A stretch of DNA of 64,000 nt from Avena insularis (lineage: Eukaryota > Streptophyta > Magnoliopsida > Poales > Poaceae), in NCBI GenBank assembly GCA_023614405.1, contig CM042697.1, positions 472,546,792 through 472,610,791 on the forward strand, written 5' to 3'. The notes beneath the pieces are model-generated. The model was not told the DNA's origin. It ran no database searches and was given only the letters and a program-made list of their open reading frames with translations. A program made the translations under genes and the position numbers. Shown here one piece after another: positions 34,155 through 46,114 of this stretch; positions within the stretch are counted from its first letter, which is position 1, and every line of letters starts with the position of its first letter.

Positions 34155-34242
34155 GTGAAGCGCTATTGAAGAGTGGTTCTGGTAAATGAAACTTCTACTG
34201 TGAGTATTGCTTTTTGTTACTGCTTGTTACTCTATTTCCAAT

Positions 34243-35465
34243 ATGGATAACCCACTTGGTTTTTTGTTTGGGAAAACTACTACCACTTCTAGGGTTGTAG
34301 ATGAATCCCACCTGTTGAGATAGATCCTTTTAAGATACCTACAAGTATTGTTGATCGTGTTATGGATAATTATTATTTAGGGGATGTAACTGTCCATCCT
34401 GGTGATCACTTGCTTTTTATCCATGAATTATGCGGGTTGTTTAAGTGTGCATGTATCACAATTGAACATGTGAAGAAGAAGTAACTCTCTATATTCTTGA
34501 AAGGGAGAGCTGAAGAATGGTATAAGCTGCTAAAGAATGGACAATCCATGGAATGGGAGGAGATGACATCTCTCTTATTCTAAATTCTATCCTCCTAGTG
34601 AGACCCATAAGGATAGAAATCTGATATATAACTTTTGGCCTCGTGATGGAGAGAGTACAACTCAAGCTTGTGGGGAGATTGATGTTACTAATGCTTAAAT
34701 GTCCTATTCATGAACTCCCTAACAATATTATTATCAATAACTTTTATGCTAGGCTTTCTCTTCATGATAAAGATTTACTAGATGCTTCTTGTGTTGGATC
34801 ATTCACATGTATGAAGGAAGAAGCTAAATGGGATCTACTAGACCATATTCAAGAGAACACTGAAGCCTGGGAGAATGACAAAGGAAGAAAGTCAGGTATA
34901 AACTATGATTATGAATGCATTAAATCTTTTATGGAAACTGATGACTTCCGTGATATTAGCAATGAGTTTGGTCTTGATTCCCAAAGTATTGCCAACTGTT
35001 TTAAGGCCTTTGCCTCTTACATAGAAATTCCCAAAAATAAGTGGAACAAGTACCATGCACCTTATAAAGATGTTGTTAGTCATGTTCCAGTTGGAAGTGC
35101 TGAAGTTTGTACTACTAATCATATTGTGCCTGAACCTTATGTTGAGAAAATACCTTTCCCAGCTAAGTTAAAGGAGTGTTCTATGATTATTAGTCCAAAT
35201 AATAAAGGTGCTAAGAAAACTGTGAAGCCTGATGAGCAATTAAATATTGAACCTATGGTAGCTATTGTGAAAGACCCTGTCACTAGAAATATAGAGGATG
35301 AGCACATTGTCTTCTGTGAAGACGCTTCTAATATTATCTCTCATCCTGGTAAGGCTAGAAAAGCTAGTGTTCCCGTGCTTTCTATTAAAATTGGTGATCA
35401 TTGCTACTATGGTTTATGTGATATTGGTGCTAGTTCTAGTGCTATTCCTTATGAGCTTTACAGGG
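34243..35465 (+). pseudogene. Gag and start of protease of element A, broken
   Basis: A start ATG at 34243 opens MDNPLGFLFGKTTTTSR, soon followed by a stop and a frame change. A capsid-like piece near 34480-34560 reads LKGRAEEWYKLL. An open stretch from 34643 to 35473 continues through a polar region to GLCDIGASSSAIP, the protease active-site loop with Ile for the usual Thr. Coding sequence is then interrupted by E at 35471 within the protease and resumes at 44162. Gag would build the particle in which the RNA is copied. The several frame breaks upstream of 34643 predate or are independent of the E insertion. Confidence 0.75.
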
Positions 35466-35470
35466 AAATT
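35466..35470 (+). other. Target site duplication AAATT, left copy (element E)
   Basis: AAATT precedes the left LTR of E and is repeated at 44157-44161 after the right LTR. It lies in the A protease region. Confidence 0.9.
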
Positions 35471-35839
35471 TGAAGGGTTTTGCAGCATAGTAAATCAAAA
35501 AAATTCTACAGAAGCGAACGGGAAAGCCAAGATCTAATCTAGGAGATGCAATAAACGAGAGGGATAGATGAGATCTTCATACCCTTGAAGAAATCGCACA
35601 ACAGAAACGTTCAACAGAACGTGGGTGATGTAGTCGAACTAGCCTTCTCCTCCTCGCGATCCGATCCGATCCAACGCTACAAGTGGTGACGCCTCCGAGA
35701 GATGCACACGTATGGCACTGCGACGTCTCCTCCTTCCTCGGTCCAGCAAGTGGGGTGGAGAGATAGATTGGATCTACAACACGATGGCGTGGTGCAATGG
35801 TGGAGAGTTTCTGTGGCAGGGCTTCGCCTACGCGCAGTC

Positions 35840-35885
<46 letters not shown>

Positions 35886-37213
35886 GGGCAGCAGTTGGTG
35901 GCTAGGGTTTGGATGGTGGGGGGAGGAGGGTGCGCCCCTGCCCTATTTATATAGAGGGCTGGCCGGCCCCTTTGGCCCCTCCTCCAAGCCCTAGGGCGGC
36001 GGCCCCAAGGGTTGGAGTGGGGGGCAAGTCTTCCCCCCTTCTAGAAGGTCCCCTAGGGTTTCCCCTAGGGTTTTGGCCGGCTGGGCCTATGGGGCCTTGT
36101 GCCCCTGGCCCAATGCGGTCAGGGCACTCCCTCATGGGCCCACTTACCCCTCCGACAAGTGGGGCCACGTTGGTCCCACTCCAGAAGCTTCTAGAACCTT
36201 CCAGTACAATACCGAACATTCCAAAACAATTCCAAAATCCAAAAACTGCTTTCCTTTATATGAATCTTATTCCCCGGACCATTCCGGAACCTCTCGTGAT
36301 GTCCTGGATCTCATCCAAGACTCCGAACAAAAACTCATAAACCAATTATCCATTCTATCCTAGCGTCGAGACACGTTAAGTGTGTGACCCTACGGGTTTG
36401 AGAATATGCAGACATGATCTTCTATCAATAATCAACAGCGGGATCTGGAAACCCATATTGACTCCCACATATTCATCGATGATCATATCGGATGAACCAC
36501 GATGCCATGATTCAATTAATCCCATATATATTCCCTTCGTCACACGATATTTTACTTGCCCGAGATTCGATCGTTGGTATCGGCATACCTAGTTCAATCT
36601 CGTTCACGAAGTACTTTACTGCCGTAATCCGATATCACTTTGTGATTAACTCCTTAACCACGTGCTTGCAAGCGGTGTTGATATCGATTACCGAGTGGGC
36701 CCGAAGTATATCTCTCCGACTCGGGAGGGACAAATCCCATCTCGATACATACAACCCAACAAGTACTTTCCGGTCACCTGAGAGACACCTTTATGATCAC
36801 CCTCTCATAGGATGACGTTTGATGACCTCAAAGCTTTCTTCCGATACCAGGGAGTTGCATTATCTCATGGTCTAAGGAATACAATATTTGACATAAGAAA
36901 AAGCTTCGCAAAGATGAACACGATGACACAATCTAATTGCTCTGCTTGATTTGGGTCTATCCATCATATCATTCTCCCAATGACATGATCTCATTATTAA
37001 TCGACAACTCATGTCTATGGTTAGGAAACCTTAACCATCATTAATCAATGAGCTAGTCCATAGAGGCGTACTAGGGACACGGTGTTGTTCATAAACGACA
37101 CAAGTATCAAAGTTTCCGCTTAATACAATTCTAGCATGGAATATAAACTTTATCATGAACAAGAATTATAATAATAACATCTTTATTATTGCCTCTAGGG
37201 CATAATTCCAATA
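35471..37213 (-). repeat. 3' LTR of element E (left copy)
   Basis: Plus-strand ends are TGAAGGGTTT and ATTCCAATA; the last bases should be CCAACA, as in the right copy, so one terminal base has mutated. It differs from the right LTR by a longer GA repeat and many C/T or G/A changes, several at CpG sites. It contains the reverse-oriented TATA box at 35944-35955. Confidence 0.9.
35842..35882 (+). repeat. (GA)20 microsatellite within LTR E
   Basis: About 41 bp of pure GA; the same place in the other LTR (42813-42827) has only about 15 bp. The two were identical at insertion, so this is slippage since then. Confidence 0.95.
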
Positions 37214-37227
37214 GTCTCCCACTTGCA
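37214..37227 (-). other. Polypurine tract of element E
   Basis: The minus strand reads GCAAGTGGGAGAC directly before the 3' LTR start. It would prime plus-strand DNA synthesis. Confidence 0.75.
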
Positions 37228-37388
37228 CTAGAGTCAATAATCTAGTTTACGTCTGGCAACAATCTAACACCCATGACACTAAGGTGCTGATCATGTTTCA
37301 CTCGTGGAAGAGGTTTAGTCAATGGATCTGCGACATTCAGATCCGTATGTACTTTGCTAATCTTCAGATCTCCATCTGATATATAATC

Positions 37389-39821
37389 TCAAATTATATG
37401 AAACTTGCGGTTGATGTGCTTGGTCTTTGGATGATATCTTGGTTCCTTAGCCAGTGCTATGGAGCCAGTGTTGTCACACAATATCTCCAGTGGGTCCAAG
37501 GCACTTGGAACCACACCAAGCTCAGTGATGAAGTTCCTGATCCAAACTTCTTCACTTGACGCTTCTGCAGCAGCCATGTATTCCACTTCTACTGTAAATC
37601 CCGCGATCACGCTTTGCTTGCAGCTTCTCCAGCTCACAGCTCCTCCATTCAAAATATAAACGTATCCTGTCTGAGATTTAGAATCATCCTTGTCGGTGTA
37701 GAAACTAGCGTCGACGTAACCTTTTACGACGAGCTGCTCATCACCTCCATAGACCAAGAACATTTCTTTAGTACTATTTAAATACTTTAGGATGTTCTTT
37801 ACGGCTGTCCAGTGTTCCACTCCTGGATCACTTTGGTATCTGCTCGTCAAACTAAGAGCATTGGACACATACGGTCTAGTACACAGCATGGCATACATGA
37901 TAGAACCTATGGCCGAGGAATATGGCACTTTGCTCATAGTTTCTCTATCGTTTACCGTAGCTGAACACTGAGCCTTGCTCAATATCTTACTTGACAACAT
38001 GGGCACTGAACCTTTCTTTGCCTTATCCATTCTGAACCTTTTCAGAACTTTGTCTAGGTATGTACTTTGGCTTAAAGCTATTAGGCGTCTTTGTCTATCT
38101 CTATAGATTTTGATGCCTAATATATAAGCAACTTCTCCTAGGTCTTTCATTGAAAAACATTTGTTCAAATAACTCTTCACATCGTTAAGCATATCAATGT
38201 CATTTCCAATAATCAATATGTCATCCACATATAGTACCAAAAATGTCACTGAGCTCCCACTCACTTTATAATAGATATAATCTTCGTAGCAATTTGGAAC
38301 AAATCCAAAGCTCTTGATCACTTGATCAAAACGAAGGTTCCAACTCCGAGATGCTTGCTTCAGTCCATAAATGGAACGCTGAAGTTTGCACACCTTATCA
38401 GCATCCTTAGGATCGACAAAACCTTCGGGCTGCATCATATACAACTCTTGATCAATGTTGCCATTGAGGAACGCAGTCTTGACATCCATCTGCCATATTT
38501 CATAATCATGAAATGCAGCAATTGCTAATAAAATCCGAATGGACTTAAACATCGCTACGGGAGAGAAAGTCTCATCGTAGTCAACACCTTGAACTTGTCG
38601 AAAACCTTTCGTGACAAGTCGAGCTTTATAGACAGTAACATTACCATTCGCGTCCGTTTTCTTCTTCAAAATCCATTTGCACTCAACGGCCTTTCGGTCG
38701 CTAGGAGGGTCCACCAAAGTCCATACTTGGTTTTCGCTCATGGATCCCAATTCGGATTTCATGGCCTCTAGCCATTTCTCAGAGTCTGGGCTCATCATCG
38801 CTTCCTCATAGTTCGCAGGTTCACTGTTGTTTACCAACAAGACAGTTAAGACAGGGTTGCCGTACCACTCAGGAGGGGCACGTGACCTTGTTGACCTACG
38901 ACGTTCAGTAGTAGCATCGTCCGAAGTTTCATGATCCTCATCATTAGCTTCCTCTCTTGTTGGTGTAGGCGGCACTGGAACAATTTCAGGTGCTGCGCTA
39001 CTCTCCAACTCGAGAGAAGGTTCAATAACCTCGTCTAGCTCTACCTTCCTCCCACTCACTTCTTTCGAGAGAAACTCCTTCTCAAGAAAGGATCCGTTCT
39101 TTGCAACAAAAACTTTGCCTTCGGATCTATGGTAGAAGGTATACCCAATCGTTTCCTTAGGGTATCCTATGAAGACGCATTTCTTCGCTTTGGGTTCGAG
39201 CTTGTCCGGCATCAACTTCTTGACGTAAGCTTCGCATCCCCAAACTTTAAGAAACGACAACTTAGGTTTAGCACCAAACCACAGTTCATACGATGTCATC
39301 TCAACGGATTTAGATGGTGCCCTATTTAAAGTGAATACAACGGTTTCTAATGCATAACCCCAAAATGATAACAGAAAATCAGTAAGAGACATCATTGATC
39401 GGACCATATCTAATAGAGTTCGATTCCGGCATTCAGACACACCATTGCGCTGTGGTGTTCCGGGTGGCGTGAGTTGCGAAACGATTCCGCTTGTTTTAAG
39501 ATGCGTGAGAAAATCATAACTCAAATATTCACCTCCACGATCGGATCGTAGAAACTTAATATTTCTGTTACGATGGTTTTCCACTTCATTCTGAAATTCT
39601 TTGAACTTTTCAAATGTTTCAGATTTATGTTTCATTAAATAGATATACCCATATCTACTTAAGTCATCGGTAAAAGTGAGAAAGTAGCGATATCCACCGC
39701 GCGTCGAAACACTCATCGGTCCGCATACATCGGTATGTATGATTTCAACAAGTCCATTGCGCGCTCCATCATTCCGGAGAACGGGGTTTTGATCATCTTG
39801 CCCATGAGGCACGGCTCGCAC
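37389..39821 (-). pseudogene. Copia pol of E: integrase, reverse transcriptase, RNase H
   Basis: A long open frame on the minus strand. Order: integrase core with HTDVCGP, LRSDRGGEY and a NGVSE segment giving the D, D, E triad; then WILKKKTDANGNV, the RT palm with MDVKTAFLNG and YVDDILII (near plus 38218-38240); then RNase H with GYVDASFYTD and a C-terminal HPKTKHI segment. Integrase inserts the cDNA, and RT/RNase H make it. Integrase preceding RT is diagnostic of copia. The frame is open to its stop at 37389, but the upstream part is in another frame, so a frameshift near 39750 separates it from gag and the integrase N-terminus. Confidence 0.93.
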
Positions 39822-40252
39822 GTGTCAAATGATTCAAAATCAAGAGACTCCAAAAGTCCATCAGAATGGAGTTTCTTCATGCGTTTTACACCAATATGAC
39901 CTAGACGGCAGTGCCACAAATAAGTTGAATTATCACTATCTACTTTGCATCTCTTAGCCTCAATGTTATGGATGTGTGTTTCATTGCTTTTGAGATTCAG
40001 AAGAAATAAACCATTCACAGCAGGTGCATGACCATAAAAGATTTTATTCATATAAATAGAACAACCATTATTATCCGATTTAAATGAATAACCGTCTTGC
40101 AATAAACATGATCCAGATATAATGTTCATTCTCAACACAAGCACATAATAACATTTATTAAGGTTTAAAACTAATCCCGAATGTAAAACTAAGGAGAGAG
40201 TGCCGATGGCCATCACATCAACTCTTGATCCGTTGCCAACGCGCATCGTCAC
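39713..40252 (-). pseudogene. Integrase N-terminal (GAG-pre-integrase) region of E
   Basis: The frame shows YLWHCRLGHIGVKRMKKL and later CEPCLMGKM. These give the H-x3-H ... C-x2-C zinc site that precedes copia integrase cores. It ends in a different frame from the integrase core, with the break near 39750. It follows the protease remnant of E across a short gap with stops. Confidence 0.85.
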
Positions 40253-40288
40253 CTCATCCCTTGCTAGCCGCCGTCTATTCTGTAGCTC

Positions 40289-41222
40289 CTATTTTGAGTT
40301 ACAAATATTAGCAACTGAACCAATATCAAATACCCAGGCACTACAACAAGTGCTAGTAAGGTAAACATCAATAACATGTATATCAAATATACCTTTAATG
40401 GTGCGAGCCTTCTTGTTCGCTAAGTACTTCGGACAGTTGCGCTTCCAGTGACCCTTGTCGTTGCAATAGAAGCACTCAGTGTCCGTCTTAGGTCCAGACT
40501 TGAGCTTCTTCTCAGCAGGGGAAACGCGCTTGCCGCTACCTTTCTTGAAGGGATTCTTTGCACCCTTACCTTTCTTAAAGCTAGGGAGCTTGTTGACCAT
40601 CGACACATGATTATATTTCTTTATATCCACCTCCGCATCTTTCAGCTTAGCGAAGAGCTCAGTGATCATATCAGTGGAACCAATCTGATTGTGAGTAACT
40701 ACAAAACCTTTGTAGCTAGGAGGGAGTGATTGCAGAACTGTCAATCTTGAGCTCTTCTGGAATCTTGCAGTCCAGTTGCTCAAGACGTTGAGTGTAGCCC
40801 GACATCTTAATAGCGTGCTCACTAACGGAACTCCCTTCCTCCATCTTGCAGTTAAAGAATTTCTCAGAGATATCATATATCTCAGAACGGGCCTGAGTCT
40901 AAAACATGGTTTTCAGTTCCTCAAGAATCTCAAACGGCCCAGCGAACTCCTCAAAACGATTTTGAAGGTCCGATTCCATAGCAAACAACATGGTGCTCTT
41001 AATGACACCATAATCATCTTTGCGTGACTGATAAATAACTTTTTCATCAGCCGGCGCATCTATAGTAGGGGCGTCACCTAGAGCTTTCTCAAGGACATAG
41101 TCCTTTTATCCGCCAGCGAGAATGATTCTCAGATTGCGGAACCAGTTGGTGAAGTTAGACCCATTGTTCTTAAGCTTTTCTTTCGCAGAAAAAACGTTGA
41201 AGTTGAAGGTGGACTTAGCCAT
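40289..41222 (-). pseudogene. Gag and protease of element E, broken
   Basis: The gag start on the minus strand is the ATG at 41222, opening MAKSTFNFNVFSAKEKLK and then NFTNWFRNLRIIL before an in-frame stop. Another stop lies near 40900. The C-terminal piece has a KKGKGAKNPFKKGSGKR basic stretch, one zinc knuckle CFYCNDKGHWKRNC, and a protease loop WVFDIGSVANIC in which Ile replaces the catalytic-loop Thr of DTG. Gag would package the RNA and protease would mature it. Stops in gag and the altered loop make it inactive. Confidence 0.85.
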
Positions 41223-42428
41223 TTGATCTACAAAATTTGCAAGTACATTTTAGACTATGTTCATGATAACTAGTTCAACTTAATCAAATTACTAGATGAA
41301 CTCCCACTAAATTCAACATCCCTAAAGTTGTTTAGTGAACATGATCCAAATTCATCACACTTAATCCGATCTTCACGAGAAGAGATGTGGTTTCAATGGT
41401 GGACAACAAAGTGTCGATCATATCATTCATATGACTCATGCTTAACCTTTCGGTTCATGTGTTCTGAGTCCATGTCTGTACATGCTAGGCTCGTCAAGTC
41501 AAACCCAAGTATTTCCGCGTGTGCAAAACTGGCTTGCACCCGCTGTATGTGAACGTAGAGTTTATAGCACCCAATCATCACGTGGTGCTTGAACACGACG
41601 AACTTTCGCAACGATGCATACATGGGGAGAACACAATTTAATCTTGATCTTTAAGTGAGGAATCATCTTATAATGCTACCGTCGCGATCTAATCATAATA
41701 AGATACATAAAAGGATAAACATCACATGCATATAATTTTATGTGACATGGTATAGCCAATCTCCACGCAATGATCTCCATGTTGTGCGTGCCAACATGAT
41801 CTCCATCACTCCACCATGATTGCCTCTACCACGAATAGCAGCTACAACTATTGCTAACTACTTAGCGATAAAGTAAAGCTATTACATGGCGTATAAGAAG
41901 TTGACACACATGTCATACACAATTATAAAGACAACCATATGGCTCCTGCCGGTTGTGTACTCATCGACATGCAAGTCTGAAATATTACAAAACATGATCA
42001 TTGCATACAACACACACATCATATCTTGGGCCATACCATATCACGGAAACACTCCCTGCAAAAACAAGTAAGACGCCTCTACTTTGTTGTTGCATGTTTT
42101 ACGTGGCTTATGGGAGTAACAAGCTAAGAACGATTCTTACCTACGAAAAGCCACAACGGTGATATTATGATTGCCAACATCCTGTGTAAATGCCATGACA
42201 ACTATAGTGAGAGAAACTGGCATCCACCACCCGCATGTGTGGAACAAGCCACACGTCAAGTGCGGAGCCGGTCTCGCGAACGAGGTCGCGGAAAGTTGCC
42301 TGGACCGCTTCGATCTCTCTATATCGCGTCATAAGAAGTACACAACAAGAGGCTTGCAACAGAAAACATCAACGCCCGCAACAAGCATGTTGCGTTCTAC
42401 TCGTGAAACACATCTACGCATAGATCTA

Positions 42429-42440
42429 GCTCTGATACCA
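42429..42440 (-). other. Primer binding site of E (initiator tRNA-Met type)
   Basis: The minus strand reads TGGTATCAGAGC one base inside the 5' LTR. It fixes the transcriptional direction of E as minus. Confidence 0.9.
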
Positions 42441-42441
42441 T

Positions 42442-44156
42442 TGAAGGGTTTCGCAGCATGGTAAATCAAAAAATTTCTACGGAAGCAAACGGGAAAGGCA
42501 AGATCTAATCTAGGAGATGCAATCAACAAGAGGGATAGATGAGATCTTCATATCCTTGAAGAAATCGCACGGCGGAAACGTTCAACAAAACGTGGGTGAT
42601 GTAGTCGAACTAGCCTTCTCCTCCTCGCGATCCGATCCGATCCAATGCCGCAAGTGGCGATGCCTCCGAGAGATGCACACGTACGGCACCGCGACGTCTC
42701 CTCCGTCCTCGGTCCAGCAAGTGGGGTGGAGAGATAGATTGGATCTATAGCACGACGGCGTGGTGCAATGGTGGAGAGTTTCTGCGGCAGGGCTTCGCCT
42801 ACGCGCAGTCGGGAGAGAGAGAGAGAGGTAGGGTAGCAGTTGGCGGCTAGGGTTTGGGGTGGTGGGGGGAGGAGGGTGCGCCCCTGCCCTCTTTATATAG
42901 AGGGATGGCCGGACCCTTTGGCCCCTTCTCCAAGCCCTAGGGCGGCGGCCCCAAGGGTTGGAGTGGGGGGCACGTCTTCCCCCCTTCTAGAAGGTCCCCT
43001 AGGGTTTTGGCCGGCTAGGCCTATGGGGCCTTGTGCCCCTGGCCCAATGCGGTCAGAGCACTACCTCATGGTCCCACGTACCCCTCCGACAAGTGGGGCC
43101 ACGTTGGTCCCACTCCGGAAGCTTCTAGAACCTTCCGGTACAATACCGAACATTCCGAAACAATTCCGAAATCCAAAAACTGCTTTCCTTTATATGAATC
43201 TTATTCTCCGGACCATTCCGGAACCTCTCGTGATGTCCTGGATCTGATCCGAGACTCCAAACAAAAACTCATAAAACAATTATCCATTCTATCCTAGCGT
43301 CGAGACACGTTAAGTGTGTGACCCTACGGGTTCGAGAATATGCAGACATGATCTTCTATCAATAATCAACAGCGGGATCTGGAAACCCATATTGACTCCC
43401 ACATATTCATCGATGATCATATCGGATGAACCACGATGTCAGGATTCAATTAATCCCATATATATATATATATTCCCTTCGTCACATGATATTTTAATTG
43501 CCCGAGATTCGATCGTTGGTATCGGCATACCTAGTTCAATCTCGTTCACAGTAAGTACTTTACTCGTTCCGTAATCCGATATCACTTTGTGATTAACTCC
43601 TTAACCACGTGCTTGCAAGCGGTGTTGATATCGACACGAAAGTGGGCCTGAAGTATATCTCTAACTCGGAGGACAAATCCCATCTCGATACATACAACCC
43701 AACAAGTACTTTCCGATCACCTGAGAGACACCTTTATGATCACCCTCTCATAGGATGACGTTTGATGACCTCAAAGCTTTCTTCCGATACCAGGGAGTTG
43801 CATTATCTCATGGTCTAAGGAATACAATATTTGACATAAGAAAAAGCTTCGCAAAGATGAACACGATGACACGATCTAATTGCTCTGCTTGATTTGGGTC
43901 TGTCCATCATATCATTCTCCCAATGACTTGATCTCATTATTAATCGACAACTCATGTCTATGGTTAGGAAACCTTAACCATCATTAATCAATGAGCTAGT
44001 CCATAGAGGCGTACTAGGGACACGGTGTTGTTCATAAACGACACAAGTATCAAAGTTTCCGGTTAATACAATTCTAGCATGGAATATAAACTTTATCATG
44101 AACAAGAATTATAATAATAACATCTTTATTATTGCCTCTAGGGCATAATTCCAACA
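42442..44156 (-). repeat. 5' LTR of element E (right copy)
   Basis: It runs on the minus strand from TGTTGGAATTATGCCC at 44156 to CTTCA at 42442. It carries the promoter for E. It differs from the left copy in the GA repeat (15 versus 41 bp) and in a (TA)n stretch near 43459-43472. Confidence 0.9.
42891..42900 (-). promoter_or_regulatory. TATA box of the E 5' LTR
   Basis: The minus strand reads CTATATAAAG, in a GC-rich setting some 450 bp from the inner LTR edge, a normal place for the U3/R boundary. The counterpart in the other LTR is CTATATAAATAG. Confidence 0.6.
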
Positions 44157-44161
44157 AAATT
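44157..44161 (+). other. Target site duplication AAATT, right copy (element E)
   Basis: An exact match to 35466-35470. Confidence 0.9.
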
Positions 44162-44866
44162 ATGCATGAAATTGGTCCTTGTGAGCTTGATGACATTGAT
44201 GTGGTTATTCACCTTGCAAATAAGGAAACCATATGCCCTATTGGTATTGTAAGAGATGTGGAGGTTCTCTGTGGTAAGATTAAATATCCTGCTGATTTTC
44301 TAGTGCTTAATTCAGTAGCTAGTAAAACTTGTCCTATCATTTTTGGTAGACCTTTCTTGAACACTTGTGGAGCTATTATAGATTGTAAGAAGGAAAAGGT
44401 TTTAACTAAGTTTGATGGAGATTGTTATGAGTTTAACTTTTCCAAATTTTCTAAAGTTCCTTGTGAAAATAGCTTGCCTAATAAAGATTTTAGGATGGAA
44501 CAACTTGCTTCTGTTGATCCAGTTTATGAACTTGGACCTCTTTTTGGTGACTGTATGTATGCTCATTCTGATGATAGAGTTGATTCCTTTGATGGTTATA
44601 TTGTCAACTTTGTTCATAGTGTTATTGAAAGTTATTATGAGAGAGGGAAACATGGTTTTATGCATCTCAATAATGTTATGTTTCCCCGTTTTATGTTGAA
44701 AGCTTTGAAGTTGCATTTGTTTTGTATTCGTATGCTAGTGGCTTTTTGTTTCAACAATTTTTTTTCTCATGATACCCCCATGCATAGGAAGTGGGTTAGA
44801 CTCAAGTGTGTTGGTTATTTGCTTCTTGATGCTCTCTTTCATTCCAAATATATATCTCCTTTGTGA
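44162..44866 (+). pseudogene. Protease remainder and 3' tail of the A gag-protease ORF
   Basis: Coding resumes after E and stays open to the TGA ending at 44866. It contains ICPIGIVRDVEVLCGKIKYP, then DFLVLN and IIFGRPFLNT, then CGAIIDCKKEKV, which is the second half of a gypsy aspartic protease. The tail after about 44470 shows no known domain. No RT begins downstream, in contrast to autonomous gypsy elements, where RT follows the protease. Without the E insertion the protease would have been one unit; with it the gene is split by 8.7 kb. Confidence 0.75.
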
Positions 44867-45772
44867 GCATCTTTGAAAGTTTCAAGCCTAACTTAAAGGC
44901 GGTAAAGAAAAGTACTTGTTGGGAGATAACCCAAGAGTTTTGGTTGAGTCTTGAAAGTTATTACCGCAGTAATAACCGCTCCTTATCCTTTTTGTTTTGT
45001 TTTTTGTGTCAAGTTCAACTACTTTTGAGAAGTGGAGGAGTTGTGAAAAGTGGCTGTCCTGGGACAGATTTTTGTGCTGCACCGTAAAAATTCGTGAGGG
45101 AGCTCAGTACCTCGGATGGAGTTTCATTTTTCTGTGCTTGTTCTCCAAGTTGTTTACCAACTTTCATTAGTTCTGCACTTTTTGATTTGAGCAACAGAAG
45201 GTTTTCGAAAAAATCAATCTTTACCTACTATTCTGTTTTGACAGATTTCTGCTATCATTTGCATTTGCCTCTTACAGAAGCCTTTGTTTTGATGGATTTC
45301 AGTTGAAGTGTGCACCTAAAGGTTTGTTGTTTTGCTTACACTAATGTTTCCATTGAGGTTTGTCTGAGACCTTGTAGGAAAGGAAATTTCAGGAGAAGGA
45401 GAAAAGGAGTCTGCAGAGTTTGTCTTTGAATAGGTAAAAGTGGTGAAAACAGAAGGTTCGTGAAACCCCAATCTTTTTATATTATTGATGTTTTTAATAC
45501 ATAAGTGAAGTTACGAGACGGAACAGAGAAGGAACCGGAGGCCGGGGTGGCCAAACCCACCCCAGGCATGGGCCCACCTTGCCCCGCGCCTAGAGGGGGT
45601 GAGACCACCCCGAGCTTCGTCTCTGTCTAGTTTCTGTATCAGAACCTTCCTTATGCTCTGAAACTTCATAATATATAACCTCCCAGATCCCCCGAGGTTC
45701 ATGCATCGTGTTCTCGTCGTGTTTTCGTTTTGATCTGTTTCTGTCAGGAAAACTTCTCAAATTTAGAGTACC
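44867..45772 (+). other. Non-coding internal region of A after gag-protease
   Basis: It begins with the conserved segment around TTGTTGGGAGATAACCC (44917-44933), also found in F. No gene is supported. A short GC-rich piece (45540-45620) contains GGGCCCACCTTGCCCCGCGCCTAG-like sequence also present in the A LTRs. Confidence 0.5.
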
Positions 45773-46114
45773 ATGGTCTCCGCCAACGACAAAGGCAAGA
45801 AGCTCGTGGAGGAGATATAGTTGGAAGAACAAACCTCCGCAGGGGCAAGGGCAAGGAAACCTACTTTGGTAGGAGCAATTAACACCGGGGATGCTTTCTC
45901 TCGTAGCATGCAGGGAATAAGAGCCTTCGGTATAGACTTCAGATACTGCCCTGAGGCAGCGGAAGCCCTTCGAACCACTGACGAGTTTTGTGATAAGTAC
46001 CGTGCTTTGAGGATGAAGGTGGATATACTTCAAGAAGAGAATGACAGACTTCATAATATGCTAGAGGATCTCCTTACCCTAAACGAGAGAACACCATCAC
46101 CACCAAAGGAGTAA
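45773..46114 (+). pseudogene. Small coiled-coil ORF of element A with one in-frame stop
   Basis: The ATG at 45773 (ACCATGG context) opens MVSANDKGKKLVEEI, followed by TAG at 45818-45820. The same frame then runs open to 46114. The downstream part includes a basic stretch ARARKPTLVG, GIDFRYCPEAAEAL, and a predicted coiled coil around LRMKVDILQEENDRLHNML. Total length would be 113 codons. It lies between protease and polypurine tract, where autonomous elements have pol or an extra ORF. I know no function; binding of a partner protein or RNA is only a guess. Confidence 0.45.

Larger units (their letters stand above)
35471..44156 (-). mobile_element. Complete Ty1/copia element E (minus strand)
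   Basis: The element is 8686 bp, with LTRs of 1743 bp (left, 3') and 1715 bp (right, 5'), a tRNA-iMet PBS, a polypurine tract and a gag-pol region in copia order (gag, protease, integrase, RT, RNase H), flanked by perfect AAATT duplications. LTR tips on the minus strand are TGTTGG and CCTTCA. Stops and a frameshift in gag-pol show it is no longer autonomous. E sits inside the A protease region. Confidence 0.93.

Noticed and set aside
35702..35954. Arg/Glu-rich frames across the GA repeat
   Set aside because: A translation of a microsatellite within LTR E; not conserved in the other LTR.
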